Assembly: GCA_947561395.2 (NCBI GenBank)
Contig: OX387188.1
Coordinates: forward strand, 7,238,150 to 7,302,149
DNA: 64,000 bases
Direction: 5' to 3'
From: Buxus sempervirens
Lineage: Eukaryota; Streptophyta; Magnoliopsida; Buxales; Buxaceae
The notes beneath the pieces were generated by a model. That model saw only the letters and a list, made by a program, of their open reading frames with translations. It did no database searches and was not told where the DNA came from. The translations under genes and the position numbers were made by a program. Each line of letters starts with the position of its first letter. Positions within the stretch are counted from its first letter, which is position 1. Shown here in pieces: positions 1-10,613 of this stretch.

Positions 1-890
1 TGCAAACAAATGTTTGAAACAGTGGAACATTTGTGGTTATAATGTCCATTCTCTCGAGCAGTATGGATAATGACAATAGGTGGATCATCGCAACAATTTG
101 GTGATTATCACTCCTTCCGATATTGGTTTTCAGATTTTTATTCTCTTCTCCGGTCTTCTGACATTCTAGATTTCCATAATTTTAATGTTAAAATTGCTAT
201 CTTTGGATGGACAGTTTGGCTCCATAGGAACAAGGTCTTATTTGAGAAATTAACCCCTAACGTTTTTCAGGTTGTTCACCATTTCAATAACCTCAGCCGA
301 GGGATCAGATTGTTATTCAAACTTGAGGATGACCAACACAGAACTAGTAATTATATTCCAATCCAATGGATTTGTCCACCTACGGGAGTAGTCAAGTTGA
401 ATTTTGATGGGGCTCTATGCAAAGCTTTTGGTAAAGCAGGTGTTGGAGTAATTGCTCGGGACGAGCAGGGTCGATTTCTAGCTGCTATTGCTTGCATGGT
501 GGATGTTTCTTCTTCAATACAGGCAGAAGTGAAGGTTGTACTGGAGGCTTTATATCTGGCAAAAGCGAAAGAATTCTCCCACATTATACTTGAAGGAGAT
601 GCTTTAGCACTGATTAATATTCTTCACACAGTAAAAGATCGTGGTTTAGAGGCGGCTGTCATTCCTTGTAGTATCATGTAGTCTATGTCTGAAATCTGTA
701 CCCTGTTTTCATCTTTTTAGAGAATTGAATTTAACCATGTTTATCGGGAGGGGAATAGGATTGCAGATAAACTTTCCAACTTTTGTATTGACTCTTATTC
801 TTGCCTTTGGTTAGCTAACTCCCCAGCCTGGTTAAAAATGTCCTTATTTGATGAGGCCGGGGGCATACTTAATGAAATGAAGTATATTTT
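1..890 (+). pseudogene. LINE tail: zf-RVT plus RNase H domain, broken
   Basis: One frame from base 1 reads the end of a reverse-transcriptase zinc-binding domain (ETVEHLW, then CPFSRAVW) and, from about 355 to 790, a plant RVT_3-type RNase H domain. The four RNase H acidic positions are all visible: D in NFDGA (about 406), E in QAEVK (about 525), D in EGDAL (about 598) and D in NRIADKLS (about 765). This order is typical of the C-terminus of plant L1-like LINEs. The same frame is interrupted by TAA at 40-42 and TAG at 679-681 and 718-720, with homology continuing on both sides, so it is a decayed copy and not a gene with an intron (the two TAGs are only 39 bases apart). A host RNase H-like gene is less likely because the zf-RVT piece is attached. 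The 5' part lies outside the window. Confidence 0.75.
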
Positions 891-1040
891 CAGCCCGTTT
901 CTTCTGTCGCGAAAGGTATTACGGATGGTGTTGCGTGCTCGCGATGCGCGACACGCGTCCTCGCTCCCCTCTCTCCTCCTTCGAACGGCAAAGGCATACG
1001 AAAACCATCTGTTAGTTTTTCGATCGCCAACAAATATGGC

Positions 1041-1091
1041 GAATTCACGAACGTCGAGAACCACCGATCAAATACCGAGAATTCACGAACG
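1041..1091. repeat. 13-bp direct repeat at NPC break
   Basis: GAATTCACGAACG occurs at 1041-1053 and again at 1079-1091. The right copy lies inside the NPC coding sequence (the VREF codons) and the left copy sits exactly where NPC similarity stops. This looks like the footprint of a microhomology-mediated junction or a small duplication at the truncation point. Confidence 0.6.
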
Positions 1092-1549
1092 AGGGCAGCG
1101 TAACCAGGTATGGATTCGGGTTTGAAGCCTTTCATGACTGCTTCTGAGAGGCTGGGAGACAAGGTGAGAGCTTGTTCGATAAATCATGACATGGAAGGAG
1201 TGAGGCTCGAACCAAAAATCTGTTGATGTACATCTTCGAAGGAGTGGCCGGGATCTGGGTCGACGAAATGGGCATCATTGGTGAAACATATGGATTGGGA
1301 TTGCGGAATCTTGCTAGACACTGGATTGCACTCTTTTCCCGTGACGCCATTGATCAAGGGATTGACAGATCTCTTCATCCATCCGAGCATGTGATCAAAA
1401 GATCGGTTCTCCATAACCAGGACTACAATGTTTTTGATGGGTTGTTGGACTGCAAAGGCAAAATGGGTTGATTCAAAAACAGAGGAGAATACAAGGAGGA
1501 GGAAGAAAGTGCAGAGAAATGGAGAATGTTTCATCTTGAACTTTTCCAT
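1052..1549 (-). pseudogene. Non-specific phospholipase C (NPC) exon, truncated
   Basis: The minus strand from ATG 1549 encodes a hydrophobic signal peptide (about residues 8-33) followed by the phosphoesterase N-terminus of plant NPC enzymes: [43 protein letters not shown] and, further on, SEAVMKGFKPES and FDRWFST. NPCs hydrolyse membrane phospholipids to diacylglycerol; [10 protein letters not shown] is the family's conserved N-terminal motif. An in-frame TGA at 1186-1184 stands where the family normally has Gly (MSGF in place of MS-stop-F), and the frame continues cleanly after it. Similarity ends abruptly at about 1052, so roughly three quarters of a normal protein of about 510-540 residues is missing. 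This is a host gene fossil, or an active gene's first exon copied here. The TGA argues against function. Confidence 0.85.
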
Positions 1550-1594
1550 GCTCGATGATGAAGAGATGGATCTGCAAACAGGCTTGTTGTGCCT

Positions 1595-1601
1595 GATATA
1601 G
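1595..1601 (-). promoter_or_regulatory. Possible TATA box of the NPC fragment
   Basis: CTATATC on the minus strand lies about 46 bases upstream of the NPC ATG. Position and composition suit a short-leader plant promoter, which would mean the native 5' end was kept. Weak evidence, based on a single motif. Confidence 0.3.
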
Positions 1602-1776
1602 GGTCTCCTATTTCAAAGCTAGAAAAATATGTGCCTTGAACCTAGAGGTGGGAAAACAGTTATATTGTGTGGAGGAGAATGATTATCTAACAATGCTGAA
1701 GTCCTGATAAGGAGACGAAAATGGCGGAGGTGAAATGGGTGGAGGGTCTTTTGAAATTTTGAAAGTTTTGTAATCA

Positions 1777-1870
1777 CGTTCGAACGCAACTCGAACAACG
1801 CAGGACAGATGCCGTTGCCGTTCAATCGCAGCTCGAACGACGCAGGACGGAAAGAATTGCCGTTCAATCC
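1777..1870. repeat. 42-bp imperfect tandem repeat, about 2.2 copies
   Basis: Copies start at 1777, 1819 and 1861 (partial). The period is exactly 42 bases, with shared blocks CGTTCRAWCGCARCTCGAAC and ACGCAGGAC. The rest of 1,550-2,210 shows no gene. Confidence 0.75.
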
Positions 1871-2210
1871 GTTTCGTTAGCGGTATTTGGATTTTTAATC
1901 CATTAGGACGCGGGTCGAAATTCGTTATACCATTCGTTATACGTTTAGAGACAGAAGAAATCGGTTCGTATATTTTCACTACCAAAAAAAAAAAAGTATA
2001 TGAGACACATAGCATGTGTCAATTCATCCACCGTAAAGTGAAATCAAAGTAACAATTAAAAAATGGATAAAGTAGTGCATTCACATTCATACCCACGAGG
2101 ATTACAAATTTACAGCAAAATACCTTTTTTGGCCACATTAAATTGTAAACCAGGGGTTTCATGGGCCCATTTGAAAATGGAGAGGCCATTGAGGAAGGAC
2201 GTATAAAAGG

Positions 2211-2363
2211 TAGAGCTGGCAACGGGTCGGGTTGGGTCAGGTTCGGCGGGTTATAATCGGGTTGAAAGGTAATCGGGTTGGGTCGGGTTGAACCCAATTA
2301 GTGGCGGGTTGGGAAAACACAAAACCGAACCCAACCCGCCACTAATCGGGCAACCCGCCAACC
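2211..2363. repeat. hAT terminal region with subterminal palindrome
   Basis: Dense GGGTCGGGTT / AACCCGCC motifs in both orientations. A perfect 17-bp inverted repeat pairs 2297-2313 with 2330-2346 around a 16-base loop. Clustered subterminal motifs of this kind are typical transposase-binding regions of hAT elements. Confidence 0.6.
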
Positions 2364-5153
2364 CGATTATTTTTTTATTTTTTATTTTATTTTTTGCAAA
2401 AACCAGTTTTACACTTTTACTTCTATTGTTTTACATCTTCAGATTTTCCACCATTTGTCAATAGACTCAATACACGTTGCTAAAAGCCTAAGGCCATCGG
2501 ATTTGTTTGGACCGCTGCAGATAATCCACCAAACAGTGCTCCCTCGTTATGCAGGAAGCTAAAAAAAATATAATTAGAGCACCCATACAGATACAAATAC
2601 ATCAATTCAGCAAACAGTTATACTTTGACGCCTAAAGAAATTATTACAACCTTTTACCTGTTCAACCACAAGTGATTCCACCCCCCACCCAACAAAAAAC
2701 CAAAGAAAAACAAAACAAAACAAAACAAAAAAAAAGGAAACTAAAAAGAGGTGGCTCCCCACAAGAAAGAAACTTGATTCGTAGAAGCATTTTCACCATG
2801 TGGCATTGCCTCGACTCAAAATTGGTATTCCGGGTTTCCTACAGGAAAGAAATGAGATTTGTAGAATGTGAAGCCAGATTTCCGACTCATTTGGCACACA
2901 GCTCAGAGACCAGGCTTCTAACTTTTGTGAAAGCCTCACTGCACAAGTGAACTAATCAAACCTTCAGGTAAGCTATTAATCACTGCATGAATGAAGGCAA
3001 AAAGGAACGAAAAGAAATTTTGAATATGAAAAATATAATTATTTTCTATGGGACAAGAGTTGCATAATACAATGCAGATCATGCTGGGGATCCCATTAGG
3101 AAACACATGGTAAAGTACACGGCCCATGATCCACCCTCCCAATAATTTACTTGCACGAATTAATCTTCATCCATTGGCTGTTCTTTGCAATTCATCTTGG
3201 TGCTTCAATTATTCAAAATTTGAAAAGCAGTCAACCAAATGCCATGGCTATTCAAACTTGAGCCAACATAAAAATGTAGTCAGGCATATGGCACCATTAT
3301 TAAACACAAGAAGGGATTTGTTTTATAAACCAACAAAAAAATAAAGGAAAAAACACACACACAATAACAACAACAAAACAAGATTTCTAAAAGTGAAATT
3401 TTCCAGTTTGTCCAGCTCAGATTTTACTGGTGCTTGTCAAATTACTATAGCATCTTAGCTAACATTAAGATGCATTAAACCAATAATACTTGGTTCTTTT
3501 TGGGCTGCAATGGGTCGGGCTCGGGTGACCTAAGGCCTTGATGAGTTTGTTGTCATCAGCCCTTTTTGATGATAAGCAAAACTAATAAATGCAGCCAAAA
3601 TCCCAAACACCAGCACATTTTAACTCCCTTCTCATTACAGATATAACATATGAATGTGTTTTCTTTAATACAAAATTATTCAAAAATAAGGAGCTAAATT
3701 AGTTTAGAAGCCTGAACAGCATAAATATGAGTAGGTTTGATTAATGGGTTTGATCAAAAGTTCAACTGACTAAACAAAGAAAGAAAGGGATATCTGCTCA
3801 TAGGCTATTCAGATCAAGGATTAGAAGCCCACTAGCAAATAGGATAGAAAGAATATACATTCAAAAACTGGGGTATTCTTCCAGAAATGCACAAAAGACA
3901 AAGCGGGGGGACAAAAAGAGGATTACATGGAGGGAATCCAGATTTAGATATTTCTAAAATATTATATATTAGCCTGTCGCGTAGTCATCCTCACTGTTGT
4001 ATTAATGGAAGACAATGGACAGTTCTATCCATGCCCAAATGATTTCTATAAACAAATTCATTCAAACCAAAACCAATCAAGCTTGGTTGAAAGCCCACAG
4101 AAAAAGGAGAACAAGCAGGAAAAAGTGGTAGACACATCATTTGCAGCACCTCACATTAGAATATTCAACTCCCATATCTATAGCAAAACCATAGACAAAA
4201 CTTGAAAACCCCACCAACATAAGATATGAAGATAACCCATCTCAAATGGGTTGATTTCCACTACTGAATGTTGCACAAATAATGGTAAAAAATGCAAATA
4301 TATTATATTTTGATATCCTTTTACTTGTATCAGTTATGACAAGTAGAGGTGGGTGTGGTGACAATATGTAAACAAACTTATCTTCAGTCAAGAACTCGAC
4401 AACATATTCTTTCAGATTCGGCTCACTGGGACTTGGAGCATCAGGATCTGTCATAATCTGCCCACAATAAGAACAGTATCACAACTTGGAAAAGATAAAT
4501 TACCAAAAGAGAAAGAAAGAAAAAAAAAGGGTTCGAGTGAAATGGCTTACAAGAGTAATTAGAAAAGTTCATCTAATTACTATGAGCAATGATAGGAATC
4601 AAGATGCCTGTCTGCCATGAATCAGATTCTTCTTCCCCATTCTCTTAATTGTTCACATAAAAGAAACAAAATCCCTCACAAAAGAACATGGAAACCCATG
4701 AATTTCACTGTTCATATCACAATTTAAACAGTTGATCTAAACAAACTACCAAAGCCAAGAATTATTAATAACGATGGAAGGATAAAAAAAAACAAAAAGC
4801 AGAAAGGAGTAATATTCAGGATAAAATAAATTCAAGAAAGGAGAAAGTCTACAATTCCAGAAAACCAATCATAAATTCAAGCTCAATACATTTGATAAAA
4901 TAAAAAGGGAATGAGAGTTAATAACGATGAAACATGACACCATATCTCATTCCAATCCTTTTTCCTGCAAGTCCACAACCAACCTGTAACAAGAGAAACA
5001 AACATGTTTTTAAGAAAAGGAAATGAGAGTCCAGCTAAAAAAAAAAAATTCATTCTTTCTTAAATTACTTTACCTACCCTCATTACAAAATATTAACAGT
5101 GTTATAAGCCACCGATGAAGCTGTTGGTTCCACAAGATTCACTTTCAATAAAT
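2364..5153. other. AT-rich non-coding DNA inside the hAT fragment
   Basis: No coding region was recognised on either strand except the PEBP exon at 4,401-4,457. There are short A-rich runs and no tandem array. The stretch may be captured host DNA or the 3' non-coding part of the transposon. Confidence 0.5.
4401..4457 (-). pseudogene. Lone FT/TFL1-family (PEBP) exon 2
   Basis: On the minus strand a good splice acceptor (TTATTGTGGGCAG) is followed at once by codons for IMTDPDAPSPSEPNLKEYV, the hallmark second exon of plant PEBP genes; the MTDPDAPSPSEP wording is closest to the BFT/MFT members. Exon 2 in this family is normally about 62 bases, and 57 are matched here. The expected HW-donor end is absent and the frame then runs into unrelated sequence. 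I found no exon 1, 3 or 4 in the surrounding 2.8 kb. PEBP proteins control flowering and meristem fate; this piece cannot make one. It lies in the same orientation as the hAT transposase, so capture by the transposon is possible. Confidence 0.65.
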
Positions 5154-5158
5154 CTTCC
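5154..5158. repeat. Target-site duplication CTTCC, left copy
   Basis: CTTCC directly precedes the 5' LTR of element A and recurs at 28,512-28,516 directly after the 3' LTR. Five bases is the usual Ty3/gypsy length. Confidence 0.9.
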
Positions 5159-5270
5159 TGTAGACACCCCAAATTGCACTTCCATAAGAGAGAACCTTCA
5201 AAAGAACTTTAAAAGTCTTATTTGAGCCTTGACATATGTCAAACACTCAAGAACTCTCAAAATTGGTGCC

Positions 5271-5539
5271 AACCGTACTGTGTATGCGGTTTTTTATAAT
5301 TTTGGTCTCAACCGCTCTGTATGTGCGGTTGCAACCGCACACACAGCACGGTTGATATCCATGCTTGTTGCATGGGCTGCCACGTGGCTTCGCGAAGCTT
5401 CGGCCGTTGAGCCACGTCGACAGCAATCATGACGAGCGTAACTGAATTGAACCGCCCTGTATGTGCGGTTTGGTTAAATTTGTATATGAATCGCACTTTG
5501 AGTGACGGTTGTGTTGAAACCGTACTGTGTATGCGGTTT
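5271..5539. promoter_or_regulatory. CCG-N11-CGG dyad cluster, LTR U3 of A
   Basis: Five 21-bp dyads, AACCG-N11-CGGTT, at 5271-5291, 5310-5330, 5333-5353, 5450-5470 and 5518-5538. Every copy has exactly 11 bases between the arms. The cluster ends about 200 bases upstream of the LTR TATA box. The same five recur in the 3' LTR at +20,950. Confidence 0.85.
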
Positions 5540-5739
5540 TGGCTGTTTCGGGGATTTGCGAAATGGCTCGATCTCTGAGCCTTATTTACGCATATTACCT
5601 CTCTCTTGGGGACTTGAACTCCCTATTTCACCCTCCGAAACTTGCTGAATTACTCCAATTCAAGCCTTGGAGGAGAATTGGAATAATCTAGAAGGCCTTT
5701 TTGGCCTACCCTTGGGACTCTTCTACCCCTGACTTGGCC

Positions 5740-5748
5740 TATAAATAG
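5740..5748 (+). promoter_or_regulatory. Element A LTR TATA box
   Basis: TATAAATAG followed by the GGGGTCCTCCTCTTGC block also seen in B. It should drive the genomic RNA. The 3' LTR copy is at 26,690. Confidence 0.8.
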
Positions 5749-7563
5749 AGGGGTCCTCCTCTTGCAAATGGCTGATAATTTGAAGCTTGGAAGCTCTGCA
5801 AGAAGAGGAGAAACTCTGCCGGATTGCTGCCTCAAGTGTTCAAGCTACCTAAGGTAAAGTCCTGATTACATTTCCAGCTTCTCCTTTACATTCCAACTCC
5901 CAACTTCTACCTTTCTGTAGTGTAAGGCCAGTTTGTGGTTGTTTGCAAACCCCAAACCCCTTCCAAAGTACCTGGGAATCCTCTCTAGCCGTAAAACGTG
6001 AAGAGAGAGCCTTGGGAAAAGGAAGGTGGAATGGATCCTCTAGGCTTAGAACCTACAAATGATGAAAAGCAGGCTGTCTGGTTATTTTGAACCTTTGAAT
6101 GCTTATATCTATTTTTTTATTTGGAGAAGATGCAGGAATCCATGCTCTCAATAGCAAGGGATTCAAATCTTCTCTTAGTTAGGTATTTTTCACATTATCA
6201 CACACTTTTCACTGTTTTTTTGCAAGAATAGGCTAGATCCAGGATCTTCCATGCAATATGGAAAATCTGAGATCATTGGCCTTAAAATGAATTTTAGAAC
6301 TTCATGAGTTGGGTTTTTGTTGATTTTTAAGGTTTTGGTCGAGTCCACATGCACTGGTTTCCATTTTTCTATTCAAAATCTTCAAAACAGGGCAGATCTA
6401 TGGCATGTCTTGGAATGCTTATAATTTCATCCCCCGGATGAATTTTTTAGTGATTCCAAAGACATGTGATAGATGGATATGCCTATTTTATATCTGGAAA
6501 ATTTCGTCCACTTTCATGTAGCCAATTTTTGACACCATCTGTTCAAAGTCTGTAAGTCAATTCAGCCCAGATTACTGAACTTGCCGCTTTGATGGTGCAC
6601 CGTTTATTCAATTTTAATCCGTTTTGAGTGATTCAAATTTCTGAGTTTTCTTTGAGAAGTCTATTTTCATTTCCAACTGGTTTTAGCAGATTTTGATTTG
6701 ATATGAGGCCTGTGTGCTTGATTGACTCAGAGGTGCTCGCTGGCATAGTCCAGAGCTAATCTGTGGTCTTCTAGGCCTATTCAAGAGAGCACACAAGTCG
6801 CATCCGGATAGAGTTTGGAGTGAGACCTTTTCCTTTTGAAAGAGGGCATTACATACTTCCTCCATGCCAATTTTTATGGAATTTTATTGAGCCAAACTCC
6901 ACGAATAGGACTTTGAAAATGCCTACTCATCACTTTTTCCAAGTTATACACAGAAGATTTCAGATGTGGATTTCTCTCTCGTTTTAAATCGAATTGAGCT
7001 GAATTTTTTATTGTATACTCTACTATATACCAGTTTTCTAATGGCCTTAGTTTCACTGGATTTGGATTTAAATTGAGTAAGTTATGGTTAATCGAAGCTT
7101 TCAGGCTTTTTTGATCTCATTTCTCCAGATTTGCCTTAGCTTGGTTTTCTTTGTTTTTTACTTTGATTTTATTCACTCATGAAGTCTTAGGAGTGACGGA
7201 TCCACAAAGAGAGTCTAAGCTCATTAGACTTCTCATGTGGAATGGTCACATACATTGTGCTTGTTATAAGCACTTTTTCATCCATTTCATTAGCAAACAA
7301 TTTAGAGCATAAGCAAGCATGTGGCAACCGTCTTAGACGGATGAATAGGGGTGCCTAACACCTTCCCCTGCTCATAAATAATTCCCCTTACCCAATCTCT
7401 GGATTTTTCCATATATTAGAGCTACTTTGGCTCTATTTGGCTTAGATGATGCATTTGGTGTCCATTCACACCTTAAAATAGATGGTGGCGACTCTTTACA
7501 TTTACCGATCCCCGCGTGACGATATCAGAGGTCATAATAGATGACAAATCCATGTCTCACAAC

Positions 7564-7581
7564 TGGCGACTCTGCTGGGGA
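7564..7581 (+). other. Primer-binding site, element A
   Basis: TGGCGACTCTGCTGGGGA, two bases after the LTR. It is complementary to a tRNA 3' end in CGCCA; Ogre/Tat elements are known for tRNA-Arg priming. The identical site is in D, and variants are in B and C. Confidence 0.8.
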
Positions 7582-9944
7582 CATAGTGGAGTTGAGCCAT
7601 GCTTGGATTGCTTGATCATGCTTTGATTGATTTTGTTGATTGTTTGCTTTTTGTTTGTTTATAATAAGTATATTTTGATTTGTGTGCTTCTGTTTGAGAG
7701 CATATGAGACCCATGAGAATAGGGTGTGTGATTTCCATGCTTGAGTATGTTTAGAACCATGCTTAGGAAGGCCTAATTAGCCTTACCATGCTAGATCACT
7801 ATGTTTCCATGATAGCATGCTTTGATTTGTGATTAAATGTCATGAGCATGAGATCTGAATTCTTGTTGAGAGATGTTTTGAATATGTCAAGCATGCTCAC
7901 CATGATTTATTTGCTTTTTTGTACAACATGAGAACATGCTTGCATGATGCTTGTGTGAATACATGTTTAGTATGAGCATGCTAGGTGTTTTTATTACTCT
8001 GTTTTACTCATGATTATTTACTTCAAATATGATTCCCATATCATGCCTTGGTGAATGTGATTGCACTTGCATGAATACGAAAAAGAGTGGCAAGGGTGGG
8101 ACGTTGTGTTGAATGTGACCCTCTTTTTCAAATGCACTTGAGCACCTTTTTTTATTCTTTACACAGCCTACCTATCACCTATAGGAAGTTGAACAAGAAT
8201 GTGGGTAGCTTGGCGCACTGAGGTCGTTACTTCGGAAAGCGAAAGTGAAAACATTCACCTTAGAGACTTTGAGCCAATGATGTGATGACATGGTGGATCT
8301 AGAATTCTGGTCATATACTAGGCTTGAGCTCTAAGTTGCCAATAACCCAAAACCCAAAACCCCTACGCGAAGGTGGAGAAACACCCTTTTGGCCAAAATA
8401 AACCAAATACGATGGGGAAAGGGTTTGTAATTGAGGGGAGGACGTCTTGCATGGCTCAGGTGACCCGAGGTATGATATGGACATCATTTTGAAGGTAAAC
8501 ATGAGGTAACAAGGTATTTTCAGTTGATTCCTTATGATATCCTCTATACTTTGTAAAAAGCATGCTCATGGTGTCCATTTGTTGGGATTTTGTGTTTCCC
8601 AGAAAATTACTATTAGCCTAGGATTGGTGTAGCCCTTAGAGAGAGTTTTTACTCTTCTTAGGTGTCATTCTACCCAAATGCCCATAGGAGGCACCCAAAA
8701 GTCCCCAAATTCCATGCATTAGGTGTCCATTTCTAGGAGAGAGCCTAGGCCCTCCTTTGTATGAATATGGCTAATCCTATTTCTTGCAGGGAATTTATGT
8801 GTGAAGGTCACCCAGGAGCTGCTGGTGCAAAAGGGCCTTTTCTTTTCCTTTTTATTTGGATTCTCAAGCCCAAGAAGGCTAAAATTGTAATTTTATTTTG
8901 ATTCATGCCCTTGAAGGCCAATTTGTATTGTAACATGTTTCTTTTATCATAAGAAATCTGCTTGTGCATATTTGTGGTCTCCCCATGCAATCTCATGAAA
9001 TTCAAGGTTTAAGCGGGCTTTTAATGCCATTTGATGTGTCAAATGCCCAATTTAGGGCAGTCTGGAAGCCACCCAATGGTGAACAATGTGTTTGGGCATT
9101 TAACCAAGCTAATAAAACCAATTGGAAAAAGAAACAAATCGAAAATCTCATTTTCGGCTTACAACCGTCCTACCGTCCTGAGTATGCGGTTGTCTGCATT
9201 TTCACTGCAACCGCATGTATCATACGGTTTAGACCAAACCGTCCTGAATGCACGGTTTTAAGCCGAAATCCCATTCCAGCCTTGCTAATTAAACATTTCT
9301 GGGTCCTTTTATCCCTAAGTCATATAAGCAAGTGGGCAGGTGTGCTAAATAAGATAAATGGCATATAAACCATTCCAAATCCACCCAAACCAAGAGATTA
9401 ATGTCATTTTTAACATTTTCACCTAAATTGAACAAATCAACTCAACTCAAAGGTGGAAATGATAAAATAAAAGTTGGCTCAAACCAAAAAATAGGTCAAG
9501 CACCTCAACTTGGGGGTTAAGTCCACATTGGGCTCTTTTTGTCCAATTTGACTGCTTAACCCACCTTAAAGTGAAGTAAATAATTCAAAGAGAATTGGTT
9601 CAAATAACCAACTCAATCACACTTCAATATCATAAATTGACCTGGGAAATCATAATAAGCTTCCAAAGCATGTTTAAAGCTTAAAGTGGGATCTAAACCA
9701 AGAAGCTCAACTCTTTTGAAATGGAACAAGTTTCCAACCAAAAATGAGAAATTTTTTAAGCATAAAGTATTCCAACTTTTAAAATTTCAAATCATAGGAC
9801 ATTTGGAAACCTTTGAACTCCAAGTCAAATCATTTAAAATTTTGAATAAAAGAAAATTTCAAATGAATCATCACCTTAAAGGCAAATTGAGTCTCTTTTT
9901 AACTCAAAACACCTAAAGGGGGAAAATCAAAAAAATATTTTAGG
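7582..9944 (+). other. Element A leader, non-coding
   Basis: No gene. A block at about 8,165-8,512 (from CACCTATAGGAAGTTGAAC through AAAACCCCTACG to a GGTAACAAGGTA end) is conserved in B and D, which argues for an RNA-level role. Three CCG-N11-CGG dyads lie at 9171-9257. Confidence 0.7.
9171..9257. promoter_or_regulatory. CCG-N11-CGG dyad cluster, leader of A
   Basis: Sites at 9171-9191, 9209-9229 and 9237-9257, all with 11-base spacing. B and D have clusters at the same relative place, before their hairpin arrays. Confidence 0.8.
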
Positions 9945-10613
9945 CATTTGAAAGCCTTGGAATTTCAAAAAATCAAATCATAGGACCCTGGAAGCCTGAA
10001 ATTCCAGATTTTTTCAAAATTCTCATAGGCCTTCTAAAGCCTTAATTTAGAAACTCATAGGACCCTGGAAGCCTGAAATTCCAGATTTTTTCAAAATTCT
10101 CATAGGCCTTCTAAAGCCTTAATTTAGAAACTCATAGGACCCTGGAAGCCTGAAATTCCAGATTTTTTCAAAATTCTCATAGGCTTTCTAAAGCCTTAAT
10201 TTAGAAGCTCATAGGACCCTGGAAGCCTGAAATTCCAGATTTTTTCAAAATTCTCATAGGCCTTCTAAAGCCTTAATTTAGAAACTCATAGGACCCTGGA
10301 AGCCTGAAATTCTAGATTTTTTCAAAATTCTCATAGGCCTTCTAAAGCCTGAATTTAGAAACTCATAGGATCCCTGGAAGCCTGAAATTCCAGATCTTTT
10401 TCAAAACCTTCATAGGCCTTCTAAAGCCTGAATTTAGAAAATCATAGGCACCTGAAAGCCTGCGTAATTTCAGGAGGTTGTGGAAGCCTTAATTCCAAAG
10501 CATAAGCCCTTGGAAGCTTGCGTAATTCTAGGTCTCGAGTTTGTCTAAGGATTTTTACTTTGGACATCTCATTTTTTTGTGGGACATGTTGGAGGCCCTA
10601 GAATACTCCAACA
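9945..10613 (+). repeat. Leader hairpin array, element A (77-bp units)
   Basis: About 6.5 copies of a 77-bp unit (TAGGACC at 9981, 10058, 10135, 10212, 10289, 10366, then about 10445). Each unit contains two hairpins with loop GCCT: CTGGAA...TTCCAG and TTCTAAA...TTTAGAA. The last hairpin, TGTTGGAG (10587-10594) with CTCCAACA (10606-10613), is also found at the end of D's array. Confidence 0.85.

Larger units (their letters stand above)
5159..7561 (+). repeat. Element A 5' LTR
   Basis: Runs from TGTAGACACCCC to ATGTCTCACA. U3 holds a cluster of five 21-bp CCG-N11-CGG dyads (5271-5539). The TATA box is at 5740 and a splice donor AAG|GTAAAG at 5854. Confidence 0.95.

Noticed and set aside
838-1125. 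Plus-strand frame continuing past the LINE RNase H domain
   Set aside because: Beyond about 890 it runs antisense through the NPC fragment and shows no protein similarity of its own.
2672-3344. Small open frames at 2.7-3.3 kb
   Set aside because: Low-complexity or A-rich translation, no family similarity, no splice context.
4242-4400. Continuation of the PEBP open frame as a 70-residue gene
   Set aside because: After the 19 exon-2 codons the peptide has no family similarity and is read-through into non-coding DNA.
5271-5539. Reading the CCG-N11-CGG sites as RNA hairpins only
   Set aside because: They could pair in RNA, but the invariant spacing with free interior, and placement upstream of TATA boxes outside the transcript, favour a DNA-binding site.
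5271-5539. Gal4-type (CGG-N11-CCG) sites
   Set aside because: Same spacing, but the half-sites point the opposite way, and Zn2Cys6 activators of that type are fungal.
7564-7581. Possible tRNA gene remnant
   Set aside because: Only the acceptor-stem complement is present directly after an LTR, so it is a primer-binding site; no cloverleaf.
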